A stretch of 64,000 bases of DNA from contig JALIZF010001940.1 in the NCBI GenBank assembly GCA_029948255.1, forward strand, positions 1,357,501 through 1,421,500, given 5' to 3'. Below are positions 1-11,936 of the stretch, in pieces. Both the position numbers and the translations under genes were made by a program. Below the pieces are notes generated by a model, which did no database searches, was not told where the DNA came from, and saw only the letters and a program-made list of their open reading frames with translations. This stretch comes from Telmatactis stephensoni. Lineage: Eukaryota; Cnidaria; Anthozoa; Actiniaria; Isophelliidae. How positions within the stretch are numbered: the stretch's first letter is position 1; each line of letters starts with the position of its first letter.

Positions 1-25
1 GATCTACTTGAAGTGAATGTTCAAG
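1..25 (+). other. Candidate 5'UTR exon end of secreted gene 1
   Basis: The bases up to 25 end in AAG followed by GTACGT, a near-consensus splice donor. The first coding exon of gene 1 begins after a good acceptor at 878-879, upstream of its ATG, so a 5'UTR exon must lie further upstream, and this donor is the best candidate in the window. Nothing else supports it; the transcription start would lie outside the window. Confidence 0.3.
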
Positions 26-879
26 GTACGTTAATATTGAGTCATTTGATTGTAAACTCGTGGACATTTACTTCTATATGTGGTTTAATGAACTTCTTTA
101 TCTATATATGCCATTTTGCTTGATATTTGACTCCTAGGCAATTCGTGTTCTAGACTATATTTTTGTAACTGGTGGATCATTACGCATGCGTACATTTCAA
201 AACAATGTCGAAAATATGACAACAAATTGTAGTACTATACATAGGTCAACACTCACTAAAAATATTTTCGGATTCATGTGATATTAAAATGTAAATTGTG
301 TTACATTATTTCATCTGACAAAAAATACCAGTTCTCAATCTGCTAAAAAGAGAGGTTTCACCTCAGAGAGAAAATCGTGAGAACAGAACATTGATTATGC
401 ATTAAGCTTTTATCACCTAATTCCAAAAGTCTCCAAAACTCACAGGAATTGCCATAGCTGGAAAGAGCACGTCAACATTAGCAAAACTGTGAAGTTTGAA
501 TGCAGTAAGTTCAAAACTCACAAAGGATATGATTTTCAAAAATCGAAATTTTGTGCGAAGGTTTTCTTACAAAATTCATACTTTAAAAAGTCATATCTTC
601 GCGAGCTTTGAATTTATTTCCCTCAAAATATTCAGTATTTTTCTATTTTTAACATCATGCTTTTTCCAGTTATGGTAATTTTTGTTGTTGTTGTTGTTGT
701 TGTTGTTGTTTTCTAATGTAAAAATACCTGATAAAAGCTCATTCACGCCTAATCAATATCTACTTAACACACTGATTGATTGATTGATTGATTATTGATT
801 AATTGATCGATTAATTGATTGATTATTAGTTTATGGTAATTTTATCTTAATATTACATATCCTTAATCTTGTTTCACAG
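26..879 (+). other. Putative 5'UTR intron with TTG and TGAT microsatellites
   Basis: No coding potential was seen. The stretch holds a TTG trinucleotide run (about 683-711) and a TGAT tetranucleotide run (about 772-825). It ends in a pyrimidine-containing acceptor with AG at 878-879, 20 bases before the ATG of gene 1. The 60-codon ORF at 496-678 is AT-rich with no family features and is taken as chance. Confidence 0.4.
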
Positions 880-898
880 GGATCTATATTCGGACCCA

Positions 899-965
899 AT
901 GAAGACAAGTATCACTTCTTTCGTTCCTTTGGTGTCAATTTTCTGCTTTGTTTCTATTAAAGCAG
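899..965 (+). CDS. Signal-peptide exon of gene 1
   Basis: The exon is open from the ATG at 899. It encodes 22 residues with a hydrophobic core (FVPLVSIFCFVSI), followed by one base (G) before the donor GTATAC. The acceptor AG at 878-879 places 19 bases of 5'UTR before the ATG. The one base left over sets the phase 1 that every later internal exon of the gene keeps. Confidence 0.7.
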
Positions 966-3900
966 GTATACGTACATCACAAAGAAGTTATTTAACGAAT
1001 CTAATTTACACAATCAAGATTAGCAATTAGAATATGTGATAGTTAATGAATCCCTTTTCAACCTTAAATCCCTGTGTTCACTTCTTCCGCAATCCTCCTA
1101 AAGGTTCTGCAGTCCGGGCAAGATAATTGTTCAACTTCGAGCAAACTGTCCGTCTAGGCTCCTAAAAAGAACTTTGTTGCGCCAGGAGTGGTATATTTGC
1201 TCTGCAATTTGTAGCGCAACGTAAAAATTGTTATTCGATTTTGTTGCCTAAATTACCCATCATAAACTATTATCCAATGAAATTTTAAAGCCCGGACAAT
1301 GCAGATTTATCGATGCAACTTGTTTGGCAACATTGCACGCAAAGTTCTATGCAACAGGTGCAGGTTTAGGAACGAGTTCTCCTTCTTAAAACCATAAGTA
1401 TTACAAGGATTTAAAAATAAATAATAATGATAATAATAATAATACAACTAATAAATAATGTAAAATCCAAATACAATTTCTACAACTTTTTTTGGAACGT
1501 TGCGCGCAATATTGCAGTTGTTGACTCACTTTGCTGGCAAAGTTGCATAAAATATTTGCATCATAAGTCTTGTCTTTAGGCCAATGCATTTTATACCAAA
1601 CTTATCAAGTACCAAATCATGTTTATTGTGCTTTTACTTTGTAGTCGAGGTGTATACCGCTGGACCAGATGGAAAACCGGGGTGGAGAGAATCCTCTGAG
1701 ATGCGAGACAGATCAGGCATGTATCTTGACGTTATATATGATATTTCGTATAACTTTGGGAAACAATGCACATGACATTTGCAGTATATTACTGTGACGA
1801 TACGGATTTAATACCCTCTCATTATACCGTGATACGTTTCTTTTCTCTTTTTATCATTAGTCATACAGATTTAGTTTTTCCTAACGTAGTATTGACCCTT
1901 TGCATTTTCCTGCCTATCATATGCAGATACACCTCTCGCCTCACTTTGGCGCAGATAAACAATACCATGGTTAGGTGACTCTTTTGTTTCACTGAGCCAA
2001 AGCGAGGCAAAGGGTATACCTGCATATTTTTAGGAGTTTTATACAAATGGTCTATACATTTCTCCGTATAAAAATAATTTTTCGGTGACTCTCGAAGGTC
2101 ATTATTCTAATTTGATGTATGGTGATTTCATAGCTGTGCCAACACCGTCCCTTGTAGACATTATGGCGGTTCATAGACGAAAGTCAAAAAGTAAGTAACC
2201 ATTGTTCTCAACTGACACTAGTTGATTGAGTGATTGAGTCAGTACTATGTACTTATTGACTGAGTGGGAGAGCCTGACCGGAAAATATTTGGCTCGAAGC
2301 CATGGCCGTGCTGAGTGACCAAGAGCCAGATATTTTTCGGTTCCGCCCGACCTAACTCAGGCAATAAGATTTTTTTCATATAACTCTTTTTGATCATTTT
2401 ATTCGCATTCTTTATCCATAATAAGTGACAGAATGATTTATGAATGACTTTCGTATCGATTGATTATATGAAGGAAGAAACGGATGAAGGAAGGTAGGGA
2501 AAAGAAAGAAAGGAAGAAAGAAAAAGAAAGAAAGAAAGAAAGAAGAAAGAAAGAAAGAAGGATGGAAGGAAGGAAGGGAGGGAGAGAAGGTGCGAGGAAA
2601 AAAGGAAGGAGGGGAAGGAAGGGAAAAAGGAAAAAAGAAAGGGATTAGAACGCTACTCCTTGCGATGAGAATCGCCGTGTTTATTCCCCTTGTTCTCGTC
2701 TTTAAGCTCAAAAAAAATTCCAGAAGATTTACAGGATGACAGATTTATAGATTTATTTGTCCTCAAATTACTATTTTTCACATTTTTCAGTTCCTAGAAT
2801 CTCAAAGTATAGAACCCGATCAGAGGGTAAGTAAAGATTAGAACCTCTTACAGTGTGAGCTAAATTCCAGTTTCTTAAAAACACCCTATTTTCTGTTCTA
2901 CTTTGACATCATGAATTTGTCTTTATTAGTTCCTGTTCCTATAGTAAACAATTACAGACACAGATCAGACGGTAAGTCATATGTTATTGTAAAAACGCGC
3001 ACTTTTACTTGATTTATAATACATAGAAGCAACACCTAGAACTATCTACACGAACTTAATTAAGTGGTATATTGAAGGAATATAATTCAAATCAAACATA
3101 ATGATTTGACAATGATATTTTGAGTTAGATGTGCACTGCCTTCTTCGACTGTAGATTTTTGCTCGGAAAAAATTCGAGCACTGAGCGGGGCTTGGATATT
3201 TTCCGAGCTAAAGTCTACACTCAAAGGTTAGCATACACACCTAATTAACACATTTCCGAGTGACAATCCAATCATAAATACTATTTTTGCTAAAGCTATT
3301 CCTAGACCATCAACTGAAGACCTAATCAAGGATTATGCAAGACGGAGATCTGGAAGTATGTCTACTATTAATATAATCGCTATATCGTGTAATTATACTA
3401 AAAATGTCAAGTTGAATGATCGTTGTCTTTTTTCTTTATTAAGTTCCTGCCCCTCGACATTTTATCCGAGTTAATTCTAAAGCCTCATACAGACGAGCAG
3501 CGGGTAATTTACTCAGAAGTTGCGTATTTTATGACGTCATTTGAATACATTTATTATAACGTCATTTGAAGATTAAATTCGTGAAACTTTGTTGTTTCTT
3601 CTATTTTAGGTCGTAGAAAGTCTGCAGTTCACAAGAAAAACATCATAGATAGAAGTAAGTTACTAATTATCGAAAAATAACATTAAGAATATAATTCATT
3701 AATAGAAATTAATTGGTACGAGGAATCACACACTGTTCTTCATTTCAGTCTTTTTTACATTACCATTTGGTGCACAGTTTCCGTTCTACTTTACGTCACC
3801 ACATTCCAAGAAAGGTGAGCTCTTATACGGCCTTTATCTTGCAACAGCTTAGTTTGCAAATGCTAGAGACCGCTATTCTGTAAAGTTAAGTATCGCGCAG

Positions 3901-6900
3901 CACTGTTTAATAAATAATAAATAACTGTTTATTTAATTAATGTCTTCTAGCGCTTGCGCACTAATTGGGCGACACTGTACTCTCACACACACTACCACTA
4001 CATTTTAATATTCTATGCATACAACTCTCAGCTCACTAGTTCGTTTTTACGTACGAGACAGAAGAGATTTAAGATCGCTAATAAATATTAAATGAGATTT
4101 TTTTAATTCACGGACAATAATGATAATTTTTTCATATCTCTTTAGGATCCAAAGGCAACAAGAAAAGTGATGTTGCACTACCAAGCCGTCGCCATCGATT
4201 GCCATTCAGGCTTCAAACATGGGGATTACCTGTTAACTACAAAGCGCTAGAAAGTAAGATATGCATACAGGAAGATCCAGAAATGGTTACCCAGGTGCAG
4301 CGGGGAGGGGAAAAAAGAAAGGGGAGTGGGGAGGACACAAAATCGCAGGGGGAGCAGAAGGGGGAAGGGAGGTGATACCTGGGGTACTCCGTCATCCCTT
4401 TGTAAAGAGTCACAGACGTTAAAATTGAAGTTTATCTTTGCAGATAGAAGATTCCTTACTCCATATATTGAACAGCAAGCTATAGCAAGACAACAGATTA
4501 TCCCTGTTGAAGGTCTGAAAATATAGAACGTTTATTTTTTATACCAGTGATTGCTGAGGCAGCAGCAACACGACATCTCACATCCTGGATGGTCAGGTAG
4601 ACCTGGCTTGACCATGAAGCCCGTACGTACCTTGGGTACTGCTGCTGCTTCTGCTGCTGATGAAAAAAATGGATGATGATGATGATGATGATGACGATGA
4701 CGCTGATGATGATGATAAGTGCAAAATCAAACCATGATATTCATTCCTGCTTTGTACTCTTCTAGGTGATCCTACATCATTACAACAAAGTAAAGGGAGC
4801 TACAATCCTAGATATTTATTTACATCTCATTTGTTAAGTGGTCGACATGCAATTCCGTATTTACTTCAAAGAAATCGACCGTATACAGGTACGCTGGGCT
4901 TTCATTAGTCATACTAAGGAATAAACACAAGAATGTCTCAGACTCAGTAGTGCGCCCATTTGCCGAATGGGTGCCAAACAAAGGCAAGCACTACTAATGA
5001 GCAGTACACTACTGGGTCTGTCTATGGATATTTCAATGGGAGCATCGTACGAACGCACATACCTGGTATGGGTGGAAGGATCGTGTTCCTTGAAACTGAC
5101 CATTAAAAAATGCATGTACTCTGGTATTAAAGCCTGGAAAAAGCACATTGCAACGTAAGCATAAGCGCCAGCAACATATGCAGAGTCAGTTGTGTACTAC
5201 TCATTAGCAGTGCTTATCTTTTTGTCACACCTATGCATGTGATCAGCACAGGAAAAAATGTCAACTCCAAGCTTGGGTCAAACATGGGGCTTCTCTTGGT
5301 CTAATCAGGGAATCCCTGGGAATCTGTTTATTTTACAAGTTTGGGTATTACAGATCAGTTCCAAAGTAAAATAGAACAGATTCCCAGTTTAGATTTTTTC
5401 TTGTGCAATGTGGTACTGAGTCTGCGTTACTTGAGCTTAAGCTTGTGAAGCTAGTGTGGACCAGGCCAGTGCGCCTTACCCCTAGTTTGAAGTTTTGACA
5501 ATCGTTACCTCATAAATGGAAAAGCTTTATAGTTATCACCTTCTGATATTTAAGCATTTGAAATCTGAAAATGCAAATGAAATGACGTCAAACCAGGAAT
5601 TATTTAATATACAGAAACACTACCAATAATTCTTACTAGTTTCCATTTGCAAATGATTATCAAAATTTCAAATTCGAGTTATTGGTACTTTAATTCTGAT
5701 TTTCTTTTTTATATAGTTCCTAGATCGCAATATTTTCTAAATAGAATTACAAGAAGTAATAATTCGATACCCAAGAAATCAAAAACAAAAGGTAATGAGT
5801 AACTAGAAAAGAACGCTGATGATATAACAAGTAAATATAATTGATCACAATGATAATTGCTGTAAGATAAACGTATGTTAATTGTTGTGCAATATATTGA
5901 ATGTAATATATGATGTTAAGAGACCATAATACTAAGAGAGCGAAACTCAGTATTGATGTCTGTGTGATGTTCGTCGCGACTAAGGCTATTTTTAGTAACT
6001 TCGTCATCGCGCGCGCAAGGCTCTTAAACAATAGAATTTGATTTTTGACGTACGCGCGGATGGGACCGTTTGCTTTCGGTTTTTCAATTCTATTGTTTGT
6101 TATAACATAGCTACAATCTTATGCGCGCTCTGATTGGCCAGAAAGTTATGAACTATTTGCCCATGGGCTGCACTGCGCGCGCACTATCTTCGTCATCGTC
6201 TTTTTCAAAACATTCGTTATTAAGATGGCGACACATATAACGCGCGCTCTGATTAGCTGAAAAATCTATGAACTATTTCCCCATGGGCTGCACGGCTTCG
6301 CTTTTAAAGTTCTAGGCTCTGTTATAAATCAATTAGACAACAGAACGCCGCTTGCCCATTGCGTTACAGACGCCATGGGCGCGCGGCTTTCTGTTGTCTA
6401 ATTGATAAAGAGCCTTGCGCGCGCGATGGCAAAATTACTAAAAATAGTCTTAGTCGCTGCGAACATCGCACAGACATCAATACTGAGTTTTGCTCTCTTA
6501 GTATTATGGTCTCTTGATGATGTGAAGAACACTTTACCTAGCACAGTATTTTGTATTCTTGATATTAGAGAGCTTAAGCTTTACGTACGGCAGACGACGG
6601 AGATGATCACGTGACCTGCTTGCCGCTCTGCCGTTTCAATGTAAGAGTGAGTCACTTTCCGTTTGTTATAAACATGAAAAGTCACTCTCTCGTTTGAGTG
6701 CCAAACGCGCAACGCAAGGCTCGAAAAAAGTAGGTCACGTGATCCTTCTCTGCCGCCTGCCGTTTCCCGTGTGCGTGATACTTAGTCTCTCTGTTGTTTG
6801 CTTTTACATGGGTAGATGAAGAACAAAACAGAGCAGTCATTAATAGAGGTAAGATAATTGAAAATAATAAAATCATAAAATAAAATAATTCAAAATGATT

Positions 6901-8039
6901 GGTTAGCTTAGTTGATCACGTGCTTCATGAATAACACACTTCCAGGCTCTGCGTACGTTAAATGGCCACCAACAAACTTATAAATTTTATAGAAACTGCA
7001 TGCTTAGGGGAAAAGAAGAAATTAAAACCAATATAAAGAAAGGAAATAAAAGCTGAAGAACAAAATTCATGTGCTATGAAATTTTAAAATATATTCAAAA
7101 ATGACTTTTAAAATGGTCATGTTGCTTTTGGGGGGAGTCTTACCTTCCACAGTATCTCCTGCTGACGAACCAGCTATGACAGAATTCCCGGACGCGTTTC
7201 GCCTTCTGGCCTTTTAAAATAAAGACTTTTAAAATATAACTGTTAAAATACAAAGTAGCCTATTGTCAGTATCAGCTCATCAGCAAACTAGTGCATCGAA
7301 TCACAGAGCCATTGAATACTCATTTGAATTCGGTACTGACTTGAGACTAAAACATGTTTTTCATAGTTGTGGCTAAAGATGTGCATGAGATTGTATTTCA
7401 AAAATTAAAACTCTACTTTCAAAGTAATTATTATTTGTTTGAAATTTTAGAATTCTCGTGACGAAGATGAAACTAAAACAGATCAAGTGATTCGGAGGTA
7501 CGTGAAAAGTTGTCCTGCGAGAATTCGTACAATCACGTGACCATCGTGGAATGTTTAATGTCTGCCTGAAAATGTGTGAAACTGCTTAGTATGAATAACG
7601 AATTGCGGCATATGTGGAATTTTTGTTTAAAAATGAATATTTGCCATAAATTTAGTGCCAGCGTGCTGCTGCATGACTAAGAAATATATGTTTGACTTGC
7701 TGACTTGAATACGTTCATTACCAGAAAATTTTGCAGTAAGCTAAAAATTAAAGCTATCAAATAGCTTGAGATTGTAAGATTTCGTAAATTTGCATTATAC
7801 ATGTGTATCCGCGTGATTTCTACTTTTAAATCATTACCAACTCCTGCACATCCTTGGCTTAAACTATAAACCACAACCTTATTTGTAACAATTGAATGTT
7901 AATAACCAATTAACCAATGTTTTACCAACGAACAGATCATCAACGCATGCGCATGGACAACAACTTAGATAATACAAGCACTAAAGAGGAGCCGTCTGTT
8001 AACAATGAACTAGAGAAAATATTAACAAAGTTAAGGTGA
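899..8039 (+). CDS. Secreted basic protein built from 13 symmetric micro-exons (gene 1)
   Basis: I recognise no family. Coding exons by splice sites: 899-965, 1645-1716, 2134-2190, 2791-2826, 2930-2971, 3296-3355, 3444-3503, 3610-3654, 3749-3814, 4146-4253, 4444-4512, 4766-4888, 5717-5791, 6816-6848 and 7936-8039, about 338 aa. Exon 1 encodes a signal peptide beginning MKTSITSFVPLVSIFCF and ends in phase 1. All 13 internal exons (33-123 nt) are multiples of three and phase 1-1. The mature protein is basic and cysteine-free as read, with many RR, RRR and KK pairs. Several modules open with a Pro pair (VPTPS, VPVPI, IPRPS, IPAPR). Secretion is inferred from the leader; processing at dibasic sites is possible but unproven. 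The intron after exon 2 uses a GC donor (CAG/GCATGT). The last codons and stop (TGA 8037-8039) lie inside an inserted transposon. Single weak exons, such as the donor at 4512 (GTCTGA), could be wrong; the overall pattern is strong. Confidence 0.72.
2252..2368. mobile_element. Palindromic MITE, diverged copy, in gene 1 intron
   Basis: The ends CTTATTGACTGAG and CTAACTCAGGCAATAAG are inverted matches. Internal inverted matches lie around AAAATATTTGGCTC and GAGCCAGATATTTTTC. A second, better preserved member of the same family lies at 28348-28489. There is no coding capacity. Confidence 0.65.
2463..2645. repeat. Polypurine tract (GAAA/GGAA)
   Basis: About 180 bases are almost entirely purine on the plus strand: GAAA, GAAG and GGAA repeats with few interruptions. 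It lies in an intron of gene 1. The 99-codon minus-strand ORF across it (Pro/Ser/Phe-rich) is a by-product of the repeat. Confidence 0.85.
4671..4716. repeat. GAT trinucleotide repeat
   Basis: A run of GAT units with one GACGATGACGCT interruption in the intron between exons 4444-4512 and 4766-4888 of gene 1. Confidence 0.85.
4915..5465. mobile_element. Non-autonomous element of the 'ACTCAGTA...GCAGTGCTT' repeat family
   Basis: Contains CTCAGTAGTGCGCC and a pair of inverted blocks carrying TACTGCTCATTAGCAGTGCTT and the GCACTACTAATGAGCAGTAC type, also seen in tandem at 29.88-30.11 and 44.74-45.15 kb. It sits in the intron after exon 4766-4888 of gene 1. Its right limit is guessed from a GTGTGGACCAGG sequence resembling the ends at 29815 and 30577. 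The two small ORFs here lie wholly inside the repeat. Confidence 0.45.
5910..6530. mobile_element. Fold-back element with about 125-bp inverted arms in gene 1 intron
   Basis: The sequence at 5910-6035 is repeated in inverted orientation at 6400-6527 with few differences, including the block AGACCATAATACTAAGAGAG. Between the arms are a second hairpin (6327-6404, ATTAGACAACAGAACGCCGC type) and a direct repeat of a roughly 45-base unit with GCGCTCTGATT (about 6123 and 6243). The two hydrophobic ORFs (5747-6031 minus, 6402-6614 plus) are the two arms read on opposite strands. Confidence 0.75.
7451..7497 (+). other. Candidate alternative (poison) exon in gene 1
   Basis: A good acceptor (GAAATTTTAG) and a good donor (AG/GTACGT) enclose 47 nt. 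Unlike all other internal exons this is not a multiple of three. Read in the phase 1 left by exon 6816-6848, it meets TGA at its fourth codon, giving a short alternative C-terminus. Left out, the preceding exon joins 7936 in frame. It is either an alternative terminal exon or a decoy pair of splice sites. Confidence 0.3.
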
Positions 8040-9727
8040 GTCAATAGTTCCAAATGGCCGAATCGGTCATATCGGTTTTTGGCTCATAACTTTGACTCCC
8101 TTTGAGCAATGACCGTCAAACGGCACCAAAATCTAAAACAGTCATTCAGCTATAATATAATATACACTGATCGCGTTTTATGTCAGTAATTTGTGATATA
8201 TACGGCATTAAACGAATGAGCTGTTGTCACAAAAACTCGATTTTGTGGAAAATCTAGCCGTTTTATTTCGCTGAAAAATTTAGAATCCTTTTAGCTAAAC
8301 ATAACAGACAACCAGGCCACGTTTTAAGAAATTCGTCGGAACTGAAGTCTCGCAACAGAAGCGAACAGAAAAGGCACCTAAATTCTATATTGTCATCATC
8401 TTGAATGTTGTGAACGAAATAGTCGCTCCCTAAACATGCTTTAAAGCCGCGGTTTTAGGCTAAAGCTGGCGGCAATTCATTATACTTTCGACTGTCATAC
8501 CGCGATTGTCGACCAGACTGACCGTTTTAAAGTATTTTAAAGTTGTATGAATGTAATAAAATGCTCAAATACCTGCCTAGGTCCAAGAAGTTGCGTTTTC
8601 TCCAATTTCTTCGTACTTTTTTCAAATTGTTCTATTAGAAGTTTCCCACATAAGCTTCAAAGCACTGTGATAAATTATTAACCAATTTTGCTGCTGTTCG
8701 TGGTTTGGAATAAGAGAAATTACGTTTTTGGTTGAGCTCAGTTCCATCTCCTAGCTCAAACCAAAAGTTTTGCTGCTTTGTTTTTGAATACGCAATGAGG
8801 CAAGGTGCAAGATATGTCAAGAATTCGCACCCTTGTTAGGGGGGAGCCTCTATTATACAGTATGCCGACAAAATGCATATTGCATTATAGTTTGTGTTAT
8901 ACTGTATAATAGAAGCTCCCCCCTAACAAGGGTGCGAATTCTTGACATATCTTGCACCTTGCCTCATTGCGTATTCAAAAACAAAGCAGCAAAACTTTTG
9001 GTTTGAGCTAGGAGATGGAACTGAGCTCAACCAAAAACGTAATTTCTCTTATTCCAAACCACGAACAGCAGCAAAATTGGTTAATAATTTATCACAGTGC
9101 TTTGAAGCTTATGTGGGAAACTTCTAATAGAACAATTTGAAAAAAGTACGAAGAAATTGGAGAAAACGCAACTTCTTGGACCTAGGCAGGTATTTGAGCA
9201 TTTTATTACATCCATACAACTTTAAAATACTTTAAAACGGTCAGTCTGGTCGACAATCGCGGTATGACAGTCGAAAGTATAATGAATTGCCGCCAGCTTT
9301 AGCCTAAAACCGCGGCTTTAAAGCATGTTTAGGGAGCGACTATTTCGTTCACAACATTCAAGATGATGACAATATAGAATTTAGGTGCATTTTCTGTTCC
9401 CTTCTGTTGCGAGACTTCAGTTCCGACGAATTTCTTAAAACGTGGCCTGGTTGTCTGTTATGTTTAGCTAAAAGGATTCTAAATTTTTCAGCGAAATAAA
9501 ACGGCTAGATTTTCCACAAAATCGAGTTTTTGTGACAACAGCTCATTCGTTTAATGCCGTATATATCACAAATTACTGACATAAAACGCGATCAGTGTAT
9601 ATTATATTATAGCTGAATGACTGTTTTAGATTTTGGTGCCGTTTGACGGTCATTGCTCAAAGGGAGTCAAAGTTATGAGCCAAAAACCGATATGACCGAT
9701 TCGGCCATTTGGAACTATTGACTCACC
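8035..9727. mobile_element. 1,693-bp near-perfect fold-back transposon at TTAA
   Basis: The left arm 8035-8863 and right arm 8899-9727 are both 829 bp and inverted copies of each other with only a few substitutions seen. They are separated by a 35-base spacer. The termini GGTGAGTCAATAG / CTATTGACTCACC are flanked on both sides by TTAA (8031-8034 and 9728-9731), the duplication typical of piggyBac-type insertion. It encodes no transposase. The only ORF is an identical 61-codon frame in each arm. It has inserted into the last codons of gene 1. Confidence 0.9.
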
Positions 9728-9731
9728 TTAA

Positions 9732-10891
9732 TCATTATGATATAGTTCATCCTAAATGTCGGTACTATTTTGAGGTTTCTTATAATTTGGGTTAAGCAGA
9801 TTCTCTCGTCCAATCAACCCCCGACGTTCTGGCTAGGAATGGGGACTCTCACATTTTTAGTATTGTGATGATCGGTGTACCTTTAAGTGATCAAAATCTT
9901 GAGGTTCGGTTTTACCGTACTTTTATGAAAATTGATACTAGTTTGAAATTATTGGTATAACGAGCCACGCTGATTTTCGAAAATTTAAAATGGTGAATAT
10001 TTCGACGATCATCCCCTTTTTAAATTGAAAAAAAATGAATCCATTCCCTCCTTGGGCGTGTTGGGAGATTTCAATATATTTAGAATCGGGGCATGTTAAA
10101 TCTTTTGTAGGGGAAGTTTACAGAAGGAATTTTGTCAGCCACCTTAAAATTATCAGTAATGGTAACGGTGTCACCCTATTAACCACTACTGCTTTCATAG
10201 TGATGATTCACTTATCAATTCTACTTTGTAACAACCGTTTGTTTTCTAAAATTAAAAGGGATAGTGGCTACAAAACGACTTACAATGGAGGTTCGTGTAG
10301 AATAATTATAAAATCTACATATGCACTGAATTGCATGATGGGATTAGTGGTTGTCATGACAACATCAAACATTGTAATTATTCAAAAATAAATTTTAAAA
10401 ATTATAAAATCATGTATAAAGATAAATGATTCAAATAATTATTAAAGTTTTGATTATTTCTAATAAAATTGTACTTTGTTGGGATAAATTGACATGTTTA
10501 TTTAATTCATTTCGTTTCATTTTTAAATCATTTAATATTTTTTAACTCAGCAATAAAGACATACAACAGCTACCGTAAGTCAAACAATTCGTGGACGGCA
10601 ATCATTCGCAGGAGAGTAAAAGACATGGCAGACATGTTAGTGGTTTTGATCTTGATTTTCTTTTATCAAGACCACCAACATGTTTGTCTATACATTCTTA
10701 GTCTGCGTTGCTGGCGGTCTGCGGTTTTGGCTAATTCATTCTCCGGGGAATGATTGTAAACCAAGAATAGGTAGTTTCTCAATTGTTCGATTGTTCCTGA
10801 ATATGTTCAAAGATGGCAGCAATCACAAATAAACAAACGACTAAATGAAAATATAAATGCATAAATAAACAAACGAACGAAGAAATGAGTG

Positions 10892-10926
<35 letters not shown>

Positions 10927-11434
10927 GAACGAATAAATAAATGAATGAATGAATGAATGAATGAATGAATGAATGAAAGAAATGGGGTAAATCCTTTTGA
11001 AATCAGCTCCTAAGAAATGGACAAAAATCGAGTTGTAAAGAAGATAATGTCATAGTGGTAAAACTCCATTTACTTGTAACCAAGGTAGTTATCGATCCTG
11101 CGTCCAGCTAGGGCTCTTACCACTCCACCCATTCAAAACTCACGCAGACATGCAAATTCATGATTTTTGAAAAGTGATTCCGTTAAACACATTTGGGCTA
11201 AGCCATGGAAGCACATGGAATTTTGGATTTTAAGGGTACATACAGTACTGTAAGAAATGGGGACATTTTGGAATCTCATTTTGGGCACGAAAACCTCCGG
11301 TTTGTCGGCGTGAAATAACTGTCAATTTTGAGATAATGAAATTCAATAAAAAGTCATGAAAAAGTCACAGAAATATGGAATCTTGTCCCCAGTTTCCACT
11401 ATTCTTAGCCGTATAAAAATTTGATCCTCCTTAA
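9732..11434. other. Intergenic; simple repeats and an old inverted-repeat element
   Basis: No gene supported. A diverged inverted-repeat element spans about 10600-10765 (GGCAATCATTCGCAGGAGAG against CTCCGGGGAATGATTGTAAAC), related to 46974-47095. An AATC/AATG tetranucleotide tract covers about 10888-10975. The 118-codon ORF at 10035-10391 resembles nothing I know and lacks splice or domain support. Confidence 0.5.
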
Positions 11435-11675
11435 AGGCGCTGTTACACTGTGCAATTTTCCCAGCAACTTGTCTCGCAACGGCGTTTCAAAACAAGTTGC
11501 AGAGAAAATTATGGCGCTGTTACACTGTGCAATTTTTTCCCAGCAACTGGCCAAAAATATCGCGTTGCTAGGGAAAATTGCACAGTGTAACAACGCCATA
11601 ATTTTCTCTGCAACTTGTTTTGAAACGCCGTTGCGAGACAAGTTGCTGGGAAAATTGCACAGTGTAACAGCGCCT
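11435..11675. mobile_element. Palindromic MITE with TAA target duplication (Harbinger-type)
   Basis: Long inverted arms begin AGGCGCTGTTACACTGTG and end with the complement. TAA flanks both sides (11432-11434 and 11676-11678). The 3-bp TWA duplication is the hallmark of PIF/Harbinger elements. The inner part repeats the terminal motif, so the element is a nested palindrome. Same family as 40977-41546. Confidence 0.8.
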
Positions 11676-11879
11676 TAATAAGTCAGATATTTTGTTTTAA
11701 ACAAAGAGTGGTTATGATGAATTTGACGTTCGATTAGAAAAAAACATGAAGATATTTGAACGCGGTAATCTTTGACCATTGGCACCTGAACATTATCATT
11801 ATTCATCACCTCTGGACCAATAGGAATCTTTGTTTAGATACGGGTACCGGGTGTAAGACTACCTGTTTATGAATTGATA

Positions 11880-11936
11880 ATAAAGTGGAACAACAAATCG
11901 ACAGTAGCCGGAGAGGATAGAGTTGGACATTTAAAG
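11880..11936 (+). other. Candidate 5'UTR exon of gene 2
   Basis: The stretch ends TTTAAAG/GTAAGA, a strong donor, about 0.9 kb before the acceptor at 12845-12846 that precedes the gene 2 ATG. Its start is not defined. No ATG-initiated frame of note is present, which fits an untranslated leader exon. Confidence 0.4.

Noticed and set aside
1927..1969. Possible extra exon of gene 1 after acceptor TATGCAG
   Set aside because: In the phase left by the previous exon it hits TAA; other phases do not rejoin the gene.
2412..2711. 99-codon Ser/Pro/Phe-rich ORF on minus strand
   Set aside because: Entirely produced by the polypurine repeat.
8635..9127. Identical 61-codon ORFs on both strands
   Set aside because: They are the same sequence in the two arms of the fold-back element; no evidence of coding.
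10035..10391. 118-codon plus-strand ORF
   Set aside because: AT-rich, no domain, leader or splice support; length is within chance for this composition.
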